From: Streptomyces sp. NBC_01296
GTDB taxonomy: Bacteria; Actinomycetota; Actinomycetes; Streptomycetales; Streptomycetaceae
DNA: 64,000 nt
Direction: 5' to 3'
NCBI RefSeq assembly: GCF_035984415.1
Contig: NZ_CP130720.1
Coordinates: 930,001-994,000 of the forward strand
This document shows, one piece after another, positions 56,252 to 64,000 of this stretch. The notes beneath the pieces are model-generated. The model worked only from the letters and a program-made list of their open reading frames with translations, was not told the origin of the DNA and made no database searches. Positions within the stretch are counted from its first letter, which is position 1, and every line of letters starts with the position of its first letter. A program made the position numbers and the translations under genes.

Positions 56252-57268
56252 CGAGGGGTCCCTAAACACTCTGGAATGAATGGACTGGGGGTGGTGCGGT
56301 GCGGCGGCGGGAGCGGTCGGGACGTCGCCCGGCCGAGCGCGGGTGATGCCATGGGTGCCCCCGACGGGTCGGTTCGAGATCGCATCGGTGGTCACGTCTC
56401 CCTGCGGCCGGGTCTCCATCCACATCCACGCGCGACACAGCATTCGGTTACTCGCTGTGAGTGCAGCGCAACACGCAGGGGAGAATAGTCAGTTCGGGTA
56501 CACCATGTGACCTTGCTGGAACGGGAAGCTCCGCGTTGACCGACCTGGACCCGCAATTGATCGATCGCTGTCATGGCGCACACTGCAAACGCAGGGAATC
56601 GACCACATCTGACAGCCTGGCGGCCGCGGCTCCCCGCCCTCGACGTCCGCCACCATCTCCCGTGGGGCGCCACGCCCGGGATCCGTCGGCGCGGGGGCCG
56701 GTCCGGACATGTCCTCGTCATCGGCCGGATCGCGAGGGACCGGACGCGCCGCCCGGACGGTGCGACGGGTCAGGCGCTCGTCGCGGCGCCGGACGGGAGC
56801 CGGGCGGCGACGGTCAACGACCGGCCCCCAGGGTTCCCCCGTTCAAGTGACGACCGCGAACCCCCATTGACGGCTGTTCCCCGTCGACGCCTGCGCGGCG
56901 GCGGGATCCTGCCGACTTTTCGTCTCACGGGCGGGGGAACCGCACGCCCGTTGGACCCACACGAGGGTGAGCGGGATGCCGATCGAGACGGGGAACGCCG
57001 GGTCGCGCGCCAGGCCGGGGCGGACCCGTCCGGCGCGGCCACGGCGCTCCGGGCCGGCGGCCGAGCTCACCCCCGTGAAGCTCGACCTCGACCCGGCCGG
57101 AACCGCCACCACTTGCGTCCTCGACACTCCAGTGGCGACGAAGCATTGGTAACGTACACCAGAGTGACCGCCCGGCGTCAACCAAAGTGTTGCCGGGGCC
57201 GGCCCTAGGGGCTTCGAGAAACACTGTGGTGGGCAAAGACTCGGCATCACACCAAGGAGGTCGTGTAC
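56252..57268. other. About 1 kb without a convincing gene
   Basis: Separates the divergent conservon and XRE operons. Frames through it are Arg/Pro-rich antisense-like translations without RBS or family features. It should contain both promoters; only the ACCAxAGTG sites near 57158-57230 stand out. Confidence 0.6.
57158..57230. promoter_or_regulatory. Repeated ACCAxAGTG boxes upstream of the XRE gene
   Basis: ACCAAAGTGTTGC at 57181-57193 and, inverted, ACCACAGTGTTTC at 57218-57230 on the other strand (11 of 13 equal), plus a partial ACCAGAGTGAC at 57158-57168. The boxes end 39 bp before the XRE start and may be its operator. Confidence 0.5.
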
Positions 57269-57724
57269 GTGGAGGATGACCAGTCGCCCACCTTCGCCCA
57301 ACTCCTGGACCACCTCTTCCGCGAGGTGCACCCGCCTTCCCGGGGGCCCTACACCTACGCGGAGGTCGCCGAGGGAATCCGCAAGGCCGCGACCGGAGAG
57401 GGGCGCGGGGTGACGGCGAGTGCCATCCAGCAACTGCGCACCGGCGCCAAGCGGAACCCGACGCGACACACCATCAAGGCCCTGGCCGACTTCTTCGGCG
57501 TACCGGCGGGCTACTTCGTCGACAGCGCGGCGGCCGAACGCACCAAGGCGGAGATCGGCCTCCTCGCCGCCATGCGCGACCAGGACGTCCGCAAGGTGGC
57601 CCTGCGCGCCAACGGCCTGAGCGTCGACAGCCTGAAGATGCTGTCCACCGTGATCGAACAGGCCCGGAAACTCGAAGGGCTCACCACCGACGACCCCGCG
57701 CAGGACCTCGACCTGGACGACTGA
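57269..57724 (+). CDS. XRE-type regulator
   Basis: 151 residues from GTG 57269 (AAGGAGG 8 bp upstream; GTG 57263 is too close). Long HTH: FAQLLDHLFREVHPPSRGPYTYAEVAEGIRKA, then VTASAIQQLRTGAKRNPTRHTIKALADFFGVPAGYF, as in mycobacterial EspR/BldD-like regulators. C-terminal helical oligomerisation region and acidic end. First gene of a set with ImmA/IrrE, 7-TM and P450 genes. Confidence 0.9.
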   Translation: MEDDQSPTFAQLLDHLFREVHPPSRGPYTYAEVAEGIRKAATGEGRGVTASAIQQLRTGAKRNPTRHTIKALADFFGVPAGYFVDSAAAERTKAEIGLLAAMRDQDVRKVALRANGLSVDSLKMLSTVIEQARKLEGLTTDDPAQDLDLDD

Positions 57725-57934
57725 ACCGCGCCCCGACACGGCAGACCCCCTGGTGGTCGTTCAACGACAGGGGGCATCAGGCGCTTCCCGGCACAAGCCC
57801 GGCATCCCGATCCGCACGGCCCGACGCGGCGGCACCCCGCCCTCGAAGCGGAGTCGCGAACATGTCAACATTGGGCGCGCGTACCGGGCTTCCAGGGAGG
57901 GGTGCGCCCCGACCGGCGTCACCAGGGTGAGGAC

Positions 57935-58462
57935 ATGGACCTTGAGCAGCTTCGCGCCACGTGTGAGGCGCGCATCGAGGCGCTTCGACTCCCGCACCGC
58001 TTCAGCACCCGCGACCTCCGCGACGCCGTGGCCGAACAACGCGGACGCCCCATCATCCTGCGCCCCCTGAGCACCCTGGGCGCCATGGACGCTCCGTGCG
58101 GCATCCGCCTGGAGACCCCGGACGCCGACCTGTTGTTCTACGAGGAGGCCACCTCCCCCCTCCACCAGAACCACATCCTCGCCCACGAGATCAGCCACAT
58201 CATCTGCGACCACCCCGGCAGCCTGGAACTGGACCAGGACACCCTGCGCGCGATCGGGTTCAACCCCACCCTCGTGCAGCGCATGTCCGGCCGGACCAGC
58301 TATACCAGTGAGGACGAACGCGAGGCCGAGGTGATGGCCAGCGTGATCCGACAACTCATGTACCGGGGACGCGAAAGCCCGTCGAGCCGGCCCGCCAGCG
58401 GCGCCGAGAGCTGGGACGCACTGTTCGCCGAGCCACACAGGAAGAAACGCCACCGGAAATGA
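57935..58462 (+). CDS. ImmA/IrrE-family metalloendopeptidase
   Basis: 175 residues from ATG 57935 (GTGAGGA upstream). The zinc motif HEISH lies at residues 84-88 (ILAHEISHIICDH), with a downstream EDEREAEVMASVI helix supplying the third ligand Glu. ImmA cleaves an XRE repressor and IrrE a DdrO repressor; the upstream XRE protein is the obvious candidate target here. Its stop overlaps the 7-TM gene start. C-terminus basic (HRKKRHRK). Confidence 0.9.
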   Translation: MDLEQLRATCEARIEALRLPHRFSTRDLRDAVAEQRGRPIILRPLSTLGAMDAPCGIRLETPDADLLFYEEATSPLHQNHILAHEISHIICDHPGSLELDQDTLRAIGFNPTLVQRMSGRTSYTSEDEREAEVMASVIRQLMYRGRESPSSRPASGAESWDALFAEPHRKKRHRK

Positions 58463-59649
58463 TCAACATCCTGTTCACGGGCACGGCCGTCGTGCTGTTG
58501 TGCTTCGCCGCCTACTGGGTGCGAGGACGCGGCGGACACCGTCCCACGGGCACCTGGGCGGTGGCGGCGCTGCTGACCTCGTTCGCCCTCGCCTTCGCCT
58601 CCTACACCCCCGCCGTGGAACGCGCGGTCGAATCGGTGGTCCCCCACGTCGCCGGACTCCTCAGCAATACCTTCACCCTGACGGCGGCCACCTCGGTCCT
58701 CGCCTTCCTCTTCCAGCTCAACCTGGACCGCGAAGGGGCCCACCGGCAGATCCGACTGCGCGTCATCGCCCTCGCGCTCTCCGTCGCCGGCATGACCGCC
58801 TTCTTCGTCGCCGAGCAGCTCACCGGACGAAACCCGGTGTTGTACGCGTGCTACGTGCTCATCTACATCTCCTACCTGGGGTACACGGCCAAGGACTTCC
58901 TGCTGCAGACCTGGGCCCAGTCCAAGCGCTCGACCCGCCGCAGTCAGCGCTGGGGCCTGCGCACGACCTCGGTCGGCTGTGGCTTCGCCCTCGTCTACGC
59001 CGCGTACAAGCTCTTCGCCCTGGTCTCCATCGGGCTCGGCCTGGGGCTCGTGCCCGACCACGCCCGGTGCTCGAGCCCGCTGACCCCCTTCCGCTGCACG
59101 TTCAGCGTGACCGCGCCCGCCGTCGCCGTCCTCCTCATCACCGTCGGACTCACCCTCCCCGCCCTGCTGTGGCCGCTCAGCCAACTGCGCCGCCGTCGCT
59201 GGGAACGGAACTCGTTCACCGCGCTGGAACCCCTGTGGCGGGAGGTCACCTCGGGGGTCCCCGAGGTCGTGCTCGACCCGGGCAACACCGAGGCCGACAC
59301 CCACGACCTCGACTTCCACCTCCACCGCCGGGTCATCGAGATCAACGACTGCGTGCTGGCCCTGCGCCGGTACCGTCAGGCATCGGTACGGGACGCCGCC
59401 GCAGCCGAGGTCGCCCGCCGGGGCACGGCCGACACCCCCGAGGGCGACGCCGAGGTGGAGGCGGCGGTCATCGCCGCGGCCGTCGCCGCGAAACACGCCG
59501 GACTCCCCCTCGACGGCGACGAGGCCCCGCCCGCCGCCGGCACCCGCTCCCGCAAGGGCGACCTCCCGGCGGAAACCGCGTGGCTGCTGCTCGTGGCGGA
59601 GGCCTACGCGCGACGGCCCGCCCCCGAGAACGCGGGAGCGGCCTCGTGA
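58459..59649 (+). CDS. Seven-helix membrane protein, MAB_1171c-like
   Basis: 396 residues. Seven hydrophobic segments (roughly 2-22, 33-50, 62-84, 94-114, 121-142, 170-192, 210-235), then a cytoplasmic domain of 150 residues with LDFHLHRRVIEINDCVLALRRY, seen in the actinobacterial MAB_1171c group that tends to follow XRE/ImmA genes. Called a putative transporter by family, but a 7-TM sensor is equally plausible. Coupled to both neighbours by ATGA/GTGA overlaps. Confidence 0.85.
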   Translation: MINILFTGTAVVLLCFAAYWVRGRGGHRPTGTWAVAALLTSFALAFASYTPAVERAVESVVPHVAGLLSNTFTLTAATSVLAFLFQLNLDREGAHRQIRLRVIALALSVAGMTAFFVAEQLTGRNPVLYACYVLIYISYLGYTAKDFLLQTWAQSKRSTRRSQRWGLRTTSVGCGFALVYAAYKLFALVSIGLGLGLVPDHARCSSPLTPFRCTFSVTAPAVAVLLITVGLTLPALLWPLSQLRRRRWERNSFTALEPLWREVTSGVPEVVLDPGNTEADTHDLDFHLHRRVIEINDCVLALRRYRQASVRDAAAAEVARRGTADTPEGDAEVEAAVIAAAVAAKHAGLPLDGDEAPPAAGTRSRKGDLPAETAWLLLVAEAYARRPAPENAGAAS

Positions 59650-60833
59650 GCGCCCCGCGGCAGGACCCGCTGCGCGACCCGCGCTTCTTCGCCGACCCGT
59701 ACCCCACCTACGACCGGCTGCGCGAGGGCTGTCCCGTCCAACGGATCCCCACCGGGTCCGGCGGACACCACGCGTACCTGATCACCGGCCACCCCGAGGC
59801 CCGCGAGGCGTTCACCGACCCGCGCCTGTCCAAGGACACGGCCCGCTTCTTCGCCGACAAGCCCTCGAACCGCGACCTGCACCCGGCGATCTCCCGCAAC
59901 ATGCTCGCGAGCGATCCTCCCGAGCACACCCGCCAACGGCGGGTGGCGACGCCCCTGTTCACCACCGGACGCGTCCGGGAACTGCGGCCCTTCATCACCC
60001 GCGTCGTCGACGACCTCACGGCCGCGTGGCGACCGGGCGCGGAGGTCGACCTGGTGGCCGAACTGGCGGTGCCCCTGCCGGTCACCGTCGTCTGCGAGCT
60101 GCTGGGCGTGCCGGAATCCGACCGCGCCACGCTCGCGGGCTGGTCCCACGACCTCTTCGACGCGACCGACACCGACCGCGTCGACGCCGCGTCGCACCGG
60201 ATCGGCGACTACCTGACCCACCTCGTCGACACGGCCCGCGCCACCCCCGGCGACGGCCCGCTCCACTCCCTCCTGCGCGACTGCGACGAGGGCGGCCTCG
60301 ACCGGGACGAGACCGTCTCCCTCGCCGCCCTCCTCCTGGTCGCCGGGCACGAGACCACCACCCACTTCATCGGCAACGCCGTCCTGGCCCTGCTCCGGCA
60401 CCCGGAGGCGTTCGACCGCCTGCGCCGGGACCCGGACCTGATCCCCGGTGCCCTGGACGAACTGCTCCGCTTCGACTCCCCGGTGAGCGTGGCCACCTTC
60501 CGTCACAGCACGGAGGACCTGCGCGTCGGCGGGGTTGACATCCCGGCGGGCTTCCCGGTGCTCATCGCCCCCGGGGCCGCGAACCGCGACCCGGCGGCGT
60601 TCCCGGGCCCGGACCGCCTCGACCTCGACCGCGACGCCGGCGGCCACCTCTCCTTCGGGCACGGCATCCACCGCTGCCCGGGCGCCCCCCTGGCCCGCGC
60701 CGAGGCGGAAATCGCGCTGCGCACCCTGGTGACCCGCTTCCCGGACACCCGCCTGGCCGTCCCCGCAGAATCCCTGACCTGGCGCCGAACCCGCCTCACC
60801 CGCGGCCTGTCCACCCTCCCTCTGACCCTCTGA
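59646..60833 (+). CDS. Cytochrome P450
   Basis: 395 residues, GTG start overlapping the 7-TM gene. Canonical bacterial class I P450: helix I LLLVAGHETTTHFIGN, ExxR in ELLRF, heme loop FGHGIHRCPGAPLAR. Substrate unknown. Being the last gene of the XRE/ImmA operon it may make or break down the signal to which the membrane protein responds. No ferredoxin gene adjoins. Confidence 0.95.
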   Translation: MSAPRQDPLRDPRFFADPYPTYDRLREGCPVQRIPTGSGGHHAYLITGHPEAREAFTDPRLSKDTARFFADKPSNRDLHPAISRNMLASDPPEHTRQRRVATPLFTTGRVRELRPFITRVVDDLTAAWRPGAEVDLVAELAVPLPVTVVCELLGVPESDRATLAGWSHDLFDATDTDRVDAASHRIGDYLTHLVDTARATPGDGPLHSLLRDCDEGGLDRDETVSLAALLLVAGHETTTHFIGNAVLALLRHPEAFDRLRRDPDLIPGALDELLRFDSPVSVATFRHSTEDLRVGGVDIPAGFPVLIAPGAANRDPAAFPGPDRLDLDRDAGGHLSFGHGIHRCPGAPLARAEAEIALRTLVTRFPDTRLAVPAESLTWRRTRLTRGLSTLPLTL

Positions 60834-60870
60834 CCCAAGACCCACCGGCCCACGACCCCCGCCGTGGATC

Positions 60871-60897
60871 GGTGCCCGCTCTCCGGGCGGGGGCACC
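60871..60897. terminator. Stem-loop between convergent P450 and BACON-like genes
   Basis: 7-bp arms GGTGCCC (60871-60877) and GGGCACC (60891-60897), 37 bp past the P450 stop and just below the minus-strand stop. Confidence 0.6.
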
Positions 60898-60903
60898 GGC
60901 TCG

Positions 60904-61968
60904 TCAGGCGCAGTTGACGGTCACCTGGCCGCTGCCCCCGTTACTGGAGATGCCGATCGTGAACCGGCCGTTCGCGGGCGGCTGCTCGGCCCGACCGCCC
61001 AGTGTGATCACCTGCGAGGCATGGGCGGCGAGGGACCCACCGCCCTGACTGATGGTGACCCCGGCGGGCAGCTGACCGACCGACCAGTTCAGGTTGCCAC
61101 CTCCACTGTTACGGACCACCAGGGTGTTCGGCCACCCGCCGTTCGCGCAGTACTCCTGGACGCTGGTCGGACTCAGCGTCAGCACCGGCGGGGCGGCCGG
61201 AGCAGGCGTGCTCGACTGCCTCGGTTGCGCCGGCTGCGTCGTCCGGACCGGCGAGGCGCTGCTACCGCTGCGGGCGGGCGGGCTGGAGGCGGCGGGCGTC
61301 GGCGGGTCCACCTCCGCGGCAGGGGCGCTCCCGCTGGGGACGGGCGCCGGGCTGCTGCTGTCGGAGGAGACCGAAGGGGCAGGGGCGCCGGGCGCATCGG
61401 CCGACGGGGCACTGGTCGGCGTGGCCGTCGCCTGCGGCAGGGCAGTTGCGGGTTCATGGCCCAGCTGCCGGCCGATGATCACCCCGCCCAGAGCCACCAC
61501 CATGACGCCACCGATGATCAGCGCCATCGTCTTCATCTTCTTCTTGGCACGCTTCTGATGCGACTTCTTCTCCGGATGCCCCGTACGTCCGCCCTGGACG
61601 ATGATGCCGTCGCCGACCGCCCGGGGATCATCCTGCTTCGGACCGATCGCCCGGGGATCATCCTGCTTCGGACCGATCGCCCGGGGATCGTCCTGCTTCG
61701 GACCGATCGCCCGAGGATCGTCCTGCTTGGGGCCGATCGATTGCGCCGAGCCGTGGGAGTCTGGAGCCTCGCGTCCCCCCTGGACGATGATGCCGTCCTG
61801 GCCCGGGGTCGGGTCGGTGTATCCCCCGTCGGCCCCCGGGGTGGTCCCCGGGGACGCGCTCGACGCGTGCTCGCCACCCGCATGGTCCGTCGCGTGCGGA
61901 TCCATGCCCTCCGTGTGTGCGCTGTTCTCCGGACGAGGCACGTCCGGCTCACCTCTACCGTCGCTCAT
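60904..61968 (-). CDS. Membrane-anchored BACON-like protein with cytoplasmic decapeptide repeats
   Basis: 354 residues from ATG 61968. Order: acidic Pro-rich start; DGIIVQGGR; four 10-residue repeats (IGPKQDDPRA type); a second DGIIVQGGR; basic KKSHQKRAKKKMK; one TM helix (about 148-168); a 100-residue Ser/Pro/Ala linker; and a C-terminal beta domain (LTLSPTSVQEYCANGG ... ITLGGRAEQPPANGRF ... GSGQVTVNCA) with a Cys pair, like a BACON/Ig fold. Positive-inside rule puts the repeats in the cytoplasm. Function unknown. Confidence 0.82.
   Translation of the reverse strand: MSDGRGEPDVPRPENSAHTEGMDPHATDHAGGEHASSASPGTTPGADGGYTDPTPGQDGIIVQGGREAPDSHGSAQSIGPKQDDPRAIGPKQDDPRAIGPKQDDPRAIGPKQDDPRAVGDGIIVQGGRTGHPEKKSHQKRAKKKMKTMALIIGGVMVVALGGVIIGRQLGHEPATALPQATATPTSAPSADAPGAPAPSVSSDSSSPAPVPSGSAPAAEVDPPTPAASSPPARSGSSASPVRTTQPAQPRQSSTPAPAAPPVLTLSPTSVQEYCANGGWPNTLVVRNSGGGNLNWSVGQLPAGVTISQGGGSLAAHASQVITLGGRAEQPPANGRFTIGISSNGGSGQVTVNCA
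61621..61740. repeat. Four 30-bp tandem repeats in the BACON-like gene
   Basis: Units at 61621, 61651, 61681 and 61711; the first two identical, the third with one change, the fourth with a few. Each encodes one decapeptide, keeping the frame. Confidence 0.95.
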
Positions 61969-62184
61969 GGCGCGAAGTCCCCCTTTGGCCACATGATGTG
62001 CGGTCGGAACAGGTCTCGCTGCCACGGACACGGCCCATGACGACGAGGCTGCTCATACTCAGCCACTCTTCGGCCACGAGGTCCAGCCCGGTGACGTGCC
62101 GACAACGTCCCGATCTCGTACCGGAATTCGCCGAGTGCACCGAAAGGTCTCGGTCAGCTCTGCGGCTCCCCGGGCAGGCGGCCT

Positions 62185-63405
62185 CTACCCCTGGTGGAGG
62201 ACGGCGTCGGCGAGCTTGTCCCCGGGGATCGGCGGCCGGATCTTGCCGCAGAACTCTGCTTCGATCACGTTGAGGTAGAGCGAACCGTCCCGAAGCCAAT
62301 CGCCGTTGACGTTGAACGTCAGCTGATGGTCCCCGTCCGGCGTTCCGAACATTCCGGACAACGAGCCGTTCGTACGTCCGCTCTTGCCCACCACCTTCAC
62401 GCCGCAGGACAGGGTCGCGAACTCGACCCCGAGTCCGTAACCGAACCCCTCCTCCGCCGGCACCTCGTCGAGCATCTGCCGCATCTGAGCGGGGCGGAGA
62501 AGTTCACCGTCCATGAGGGCGCGGTGGAAGCGGTTCAGGTCGCCGGCGGTGGAGATGACCTCGCCGGCGGCGCCCAGCCAGGTCATGTTCTGTTCCGTGG
62601 CATCGTGGATCTCGGCGTCGGGCTCGCTCCGGTGGAGTCGCGAGTACCCGACGGGGTGCGGGTTCGGCATCTGCGGAGCGGTACCGGGGAACGACGTTCC
62701 CCGCAGCTTCAGCGGGCGGATGACACGGCGCGTGGCCTCGTCGGCGTACGAACGGCCGGTCACCCTCTCGACGACCATGCCGGCGATCACGAAGTTGGTG
62801 TTCGAGTAGAACGGCGCCCTTTGCGGGTCGGGCCGCGGCGGATACCTGAGCGCGATCGCAACGAGTTCCTCGGGCGTGTGGGAGTCGTATCGATGTTCCG
62901 GGAATCCGGGGCCGGCGGCGTCGTGCACGAACGCGGGGTCGTCGGTGTAGTTGGCGATGCCGCTGGTGTGGTTCAGCAGTTGGCGCAGGGTGATCGTGGA
63001 GCCGTCGTAGCCGTTGCCCCGTATCAGGCCGGGCAGCCACCGCTCTACCGTGTCGTCCATGCGCAGTCGCCCCTCGGCCTCCAGTTGGAGGAGAACGGTC
63101 GCGATGAACGTCTTGGTGATACTGGCCCCCCGGAAGTGCTCACCGGCCGAACGCTCACGGCTCGTCGCCGTGTCGGCGTAGCCGGCAGCGGCGAACCACC
63201 TGGCCCTGCCGTCCTGGATGTGCGCGGCCGCTCCGGGCAATCCGCCCGACTCGACGACGGCGCGCAGGGCGGCGCGCGTGGCGTCGTGCCCGTGTCCCCC
63301 TTGTGCGGCGGTCGCGGCATTCGCGGTCGGTGTGAGCACGGCCGCGCCGACAACAGCGGCCAGGGGCAGCGCGAGTACGGCTGTGCGTAACGACCACTGC
63401 TTCAT
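62185..63405 (-). CDS. Secreted serine hydrolase of the beta-lactamase/DD-peptidase family
   Basis: 406 residues from ATG 63405 (GGAGG 8 bp upstream). Signal peptide 1-31 (ALPLAAVVGAAVLTPTANA). Class-C-type motifs: SxxK in GASITKTF, YxN in YSNTNF, and KSG-like GKSGRTNG. Close to Streptomyces D-alanyl-D-alanine carboxypeptidase/esterase EstB-like enzymes. Likely acts outside the membrane on peptidoglycan peptides or esters. Confidence 0.93.
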   Translation of the reverse strand: MKQWSLRTAVLALPLAAVVGAAVLTPTANAATAAQGGHGHDATRAALRAVVESGGLPGAAAHIQDGRARWFAAAGYADTATSRERSAGEHFRGASITKTFIATVLLQLEAEGRLRMDDTVERWLPGLIRGNGYDGSTITLRQLLNHTSGIANYTDDPAFVHDAAGPGFPEHRYDSHTPEELVAIALRYPPRPDPQRAPFYSNTNFVIAGMVVERVTGRSYADEATRRVIRPLKLRGTSFPGTAPQMPNPHPVGYSRLHRSEPDAEIHDATEQNMTWLGAAGEVISTAGDLNRFHRALMDGELLRPAQMRQMLDEVPAEEGFGYGLGVEFATLSCGVKVVGKSGRTNGSLSGMFGTPDGDHQLTFNVNGDWLRDGSLYLNVIEAEFCGKIRPPIPGDKLADAVLHQG

Positions 63406-63520
63406 GGGTGCAACCTCCGGAGCGCCACTGGAGCACCGGTGTGCCCCTGCTCTCGAAGAGACGCCCGACAGGACGCAGGGGGTTGATTCCGGTGTCAGAG
63501 GCTGCTGGCAGCATCGCGTC

Positions 63521-64000
63521 ATGACCTTCATCCGTACCACCCCATCGCGGGCGGTCGACGTCACCGCGGTGTTCCCCCAACTGGCCCCGCTGGCACGCCC
63601 GGCGACCCGGTTGCACCCCCGCCCGGGGGCGCCGACGCCGCATGACAGTTCGATCGGCGGGCCGCTGCTGTGGCCCGCCGACGAGCCGTGGCCGCACTGC
63701 GACGCCCCGCACGAGGGGGGCGGCTGCTTGCTGGCCGCGGTGCGGGTGGATCAGCGCGTGCGGGCGAGAGCGGCGGCGCACCCGGACGGCACTCCCGGCG
63801 TTTCCTCGCGCACGCCGGAGGAGGAAGCGGTCTTGGCGCAGATCGACTGGGACCAAGAGCGACCCGATGGCCCGATCCCCCTGCTGCCCGTCGCCCAGTT
63901 GTACGTGCGTGACGTACCCGTGCTGCGCCCGCCCGGACAGGCCGATCTGCTCCAGGTGCTGTGGTGCCCCTTCGACCACCCGGATATGTACATGCCGCGC
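63521..64000 (+). CDS. YwqG/DUF1963-like protein, N-terminal part (runs off the window)
   Basis: 160 codons open from ATG 63521 to the window edge. The text SSIGGPLLWPADEPWPHCD and LLPVAQLYVRDVPVLRPPGQADLLQVLWCPFDH resemble the YwqG/DUF1963 family, which has no clear function. Divergent from the serine hydrolase gene with 115 bp between. Confidence 0.75.
   Translation, partial: MTFIRTTPSRAVDVTAVFPQLAPLARPATRLHPRPGAPTPHDSSIGGPLLWPADEPWPHCDAPHEGGGCLLAAVRVDQRVRARAAAHPDGTPGVSSRTPEEEAVLAQIDWDQERPDGPIPLLPVAQLYVRDVPVLRPPGQADLLQVLWCPFDHPDMYMPR

Noticed and set aside
56573..57208. 211-codon frame between the conservon and XRE operons
   Set aside because: No RBS, Arg/Pro/Gly-rich and no domain; overlaps the likely operator region.

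Overview
The window reads as a high-GC actinobacterial chromosome, almost certainly Streptomyces. The evidence is the strong G/C third-position bias, frequent GTG starts and ATGA/GTGA stop-start overlaps, a conservon (cvnABCDE), four P450s, and Streptomyces-type families (ScfR/RamB regulator, nitrate reductase fused to a flavoprotein, DUF742, PadR, MAB_1171c-like 7-TM protein). No rRNA, tRNA, CRISPR array or intact transposase gene was seen. The mixture of catabolic, secondary-metabolite and broken genes fits a chromosome arm better than the core.

Layout. 1-8012: tail of a sugar ABC transporter (permease, ATPase) followed by a tightly coupled myo-inositol operon (iolG, iolE, iolC, Cgl0159-type aldolase, iolB, iolD). 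8028-8555: Imm-5-like protein. 8674-10604 (minus): a two-gene operon, cyclodipeptide synthase plus P450, that closely resembles Mycobacterium tuberculosis Rv2275-Rv2276 (cYY synthase and CYP121, the mycocyclosin pathway). 10929-15685: lipoprotein, GST-like reductase, DUF72, DUF6328, DJ-1/PfpI, and a chimeric CDF-transporter remnant. 15832-22054: an incomplete second respiratory set (ctaD, ctaF, qcrB) and katG. 22176-27420: N-formylglutamate amidohydrolase-like gene and a 1400-residue nitrate reductase/flavoprotein fusion. 27427-33733: TetR with its quinone-oxidoreductase target, small enzymes, a methyltransferase run into an M24-peptidase relic, and a Vat/CatB-type acetyltransferase.

33943-43100 is a decayed zone: an aryl-AMP ligase cut off at a 198-bp element with perfect 17-bp terminal inverted repeats, a Tap-type hydrolase lacking its nucleophile elbow, a second copy of the element truncated at one end, and internally deleted remnants of mmsB and an enoyl-CoA hydratase. 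Intact genes among them are a DUF3533 membrane protein with a divergent MerR regulator, a PadR/membrane-protein pair, a DUF4232 lipoprotein and a deoxynucleoside kinase.

43118-48852 is a glyoxylate-shunt locus: ScfR/RamB-type regulator divergent from aceA, aceB and a 3-hydroxyacyl-CoA dehydrogenase. After a Tn3 transposase relic and a MerR-methyltransferase fusion comes a terpene synthase (50758-51840) convergent with a complete conservon (51970-56251).

57269-60833 holds the most interesting little-described unit: XRE regulator, ImmA/IrrE metalloprotease, seven-helix membrane protein and P450, the last three translationally coupled. The window ends with a repeat-bearing, membrane-anchored, BACON-like protein, a secreted class-C-type serine hydrolase and the 5' part of a YwqG/DUF1963-like gene.
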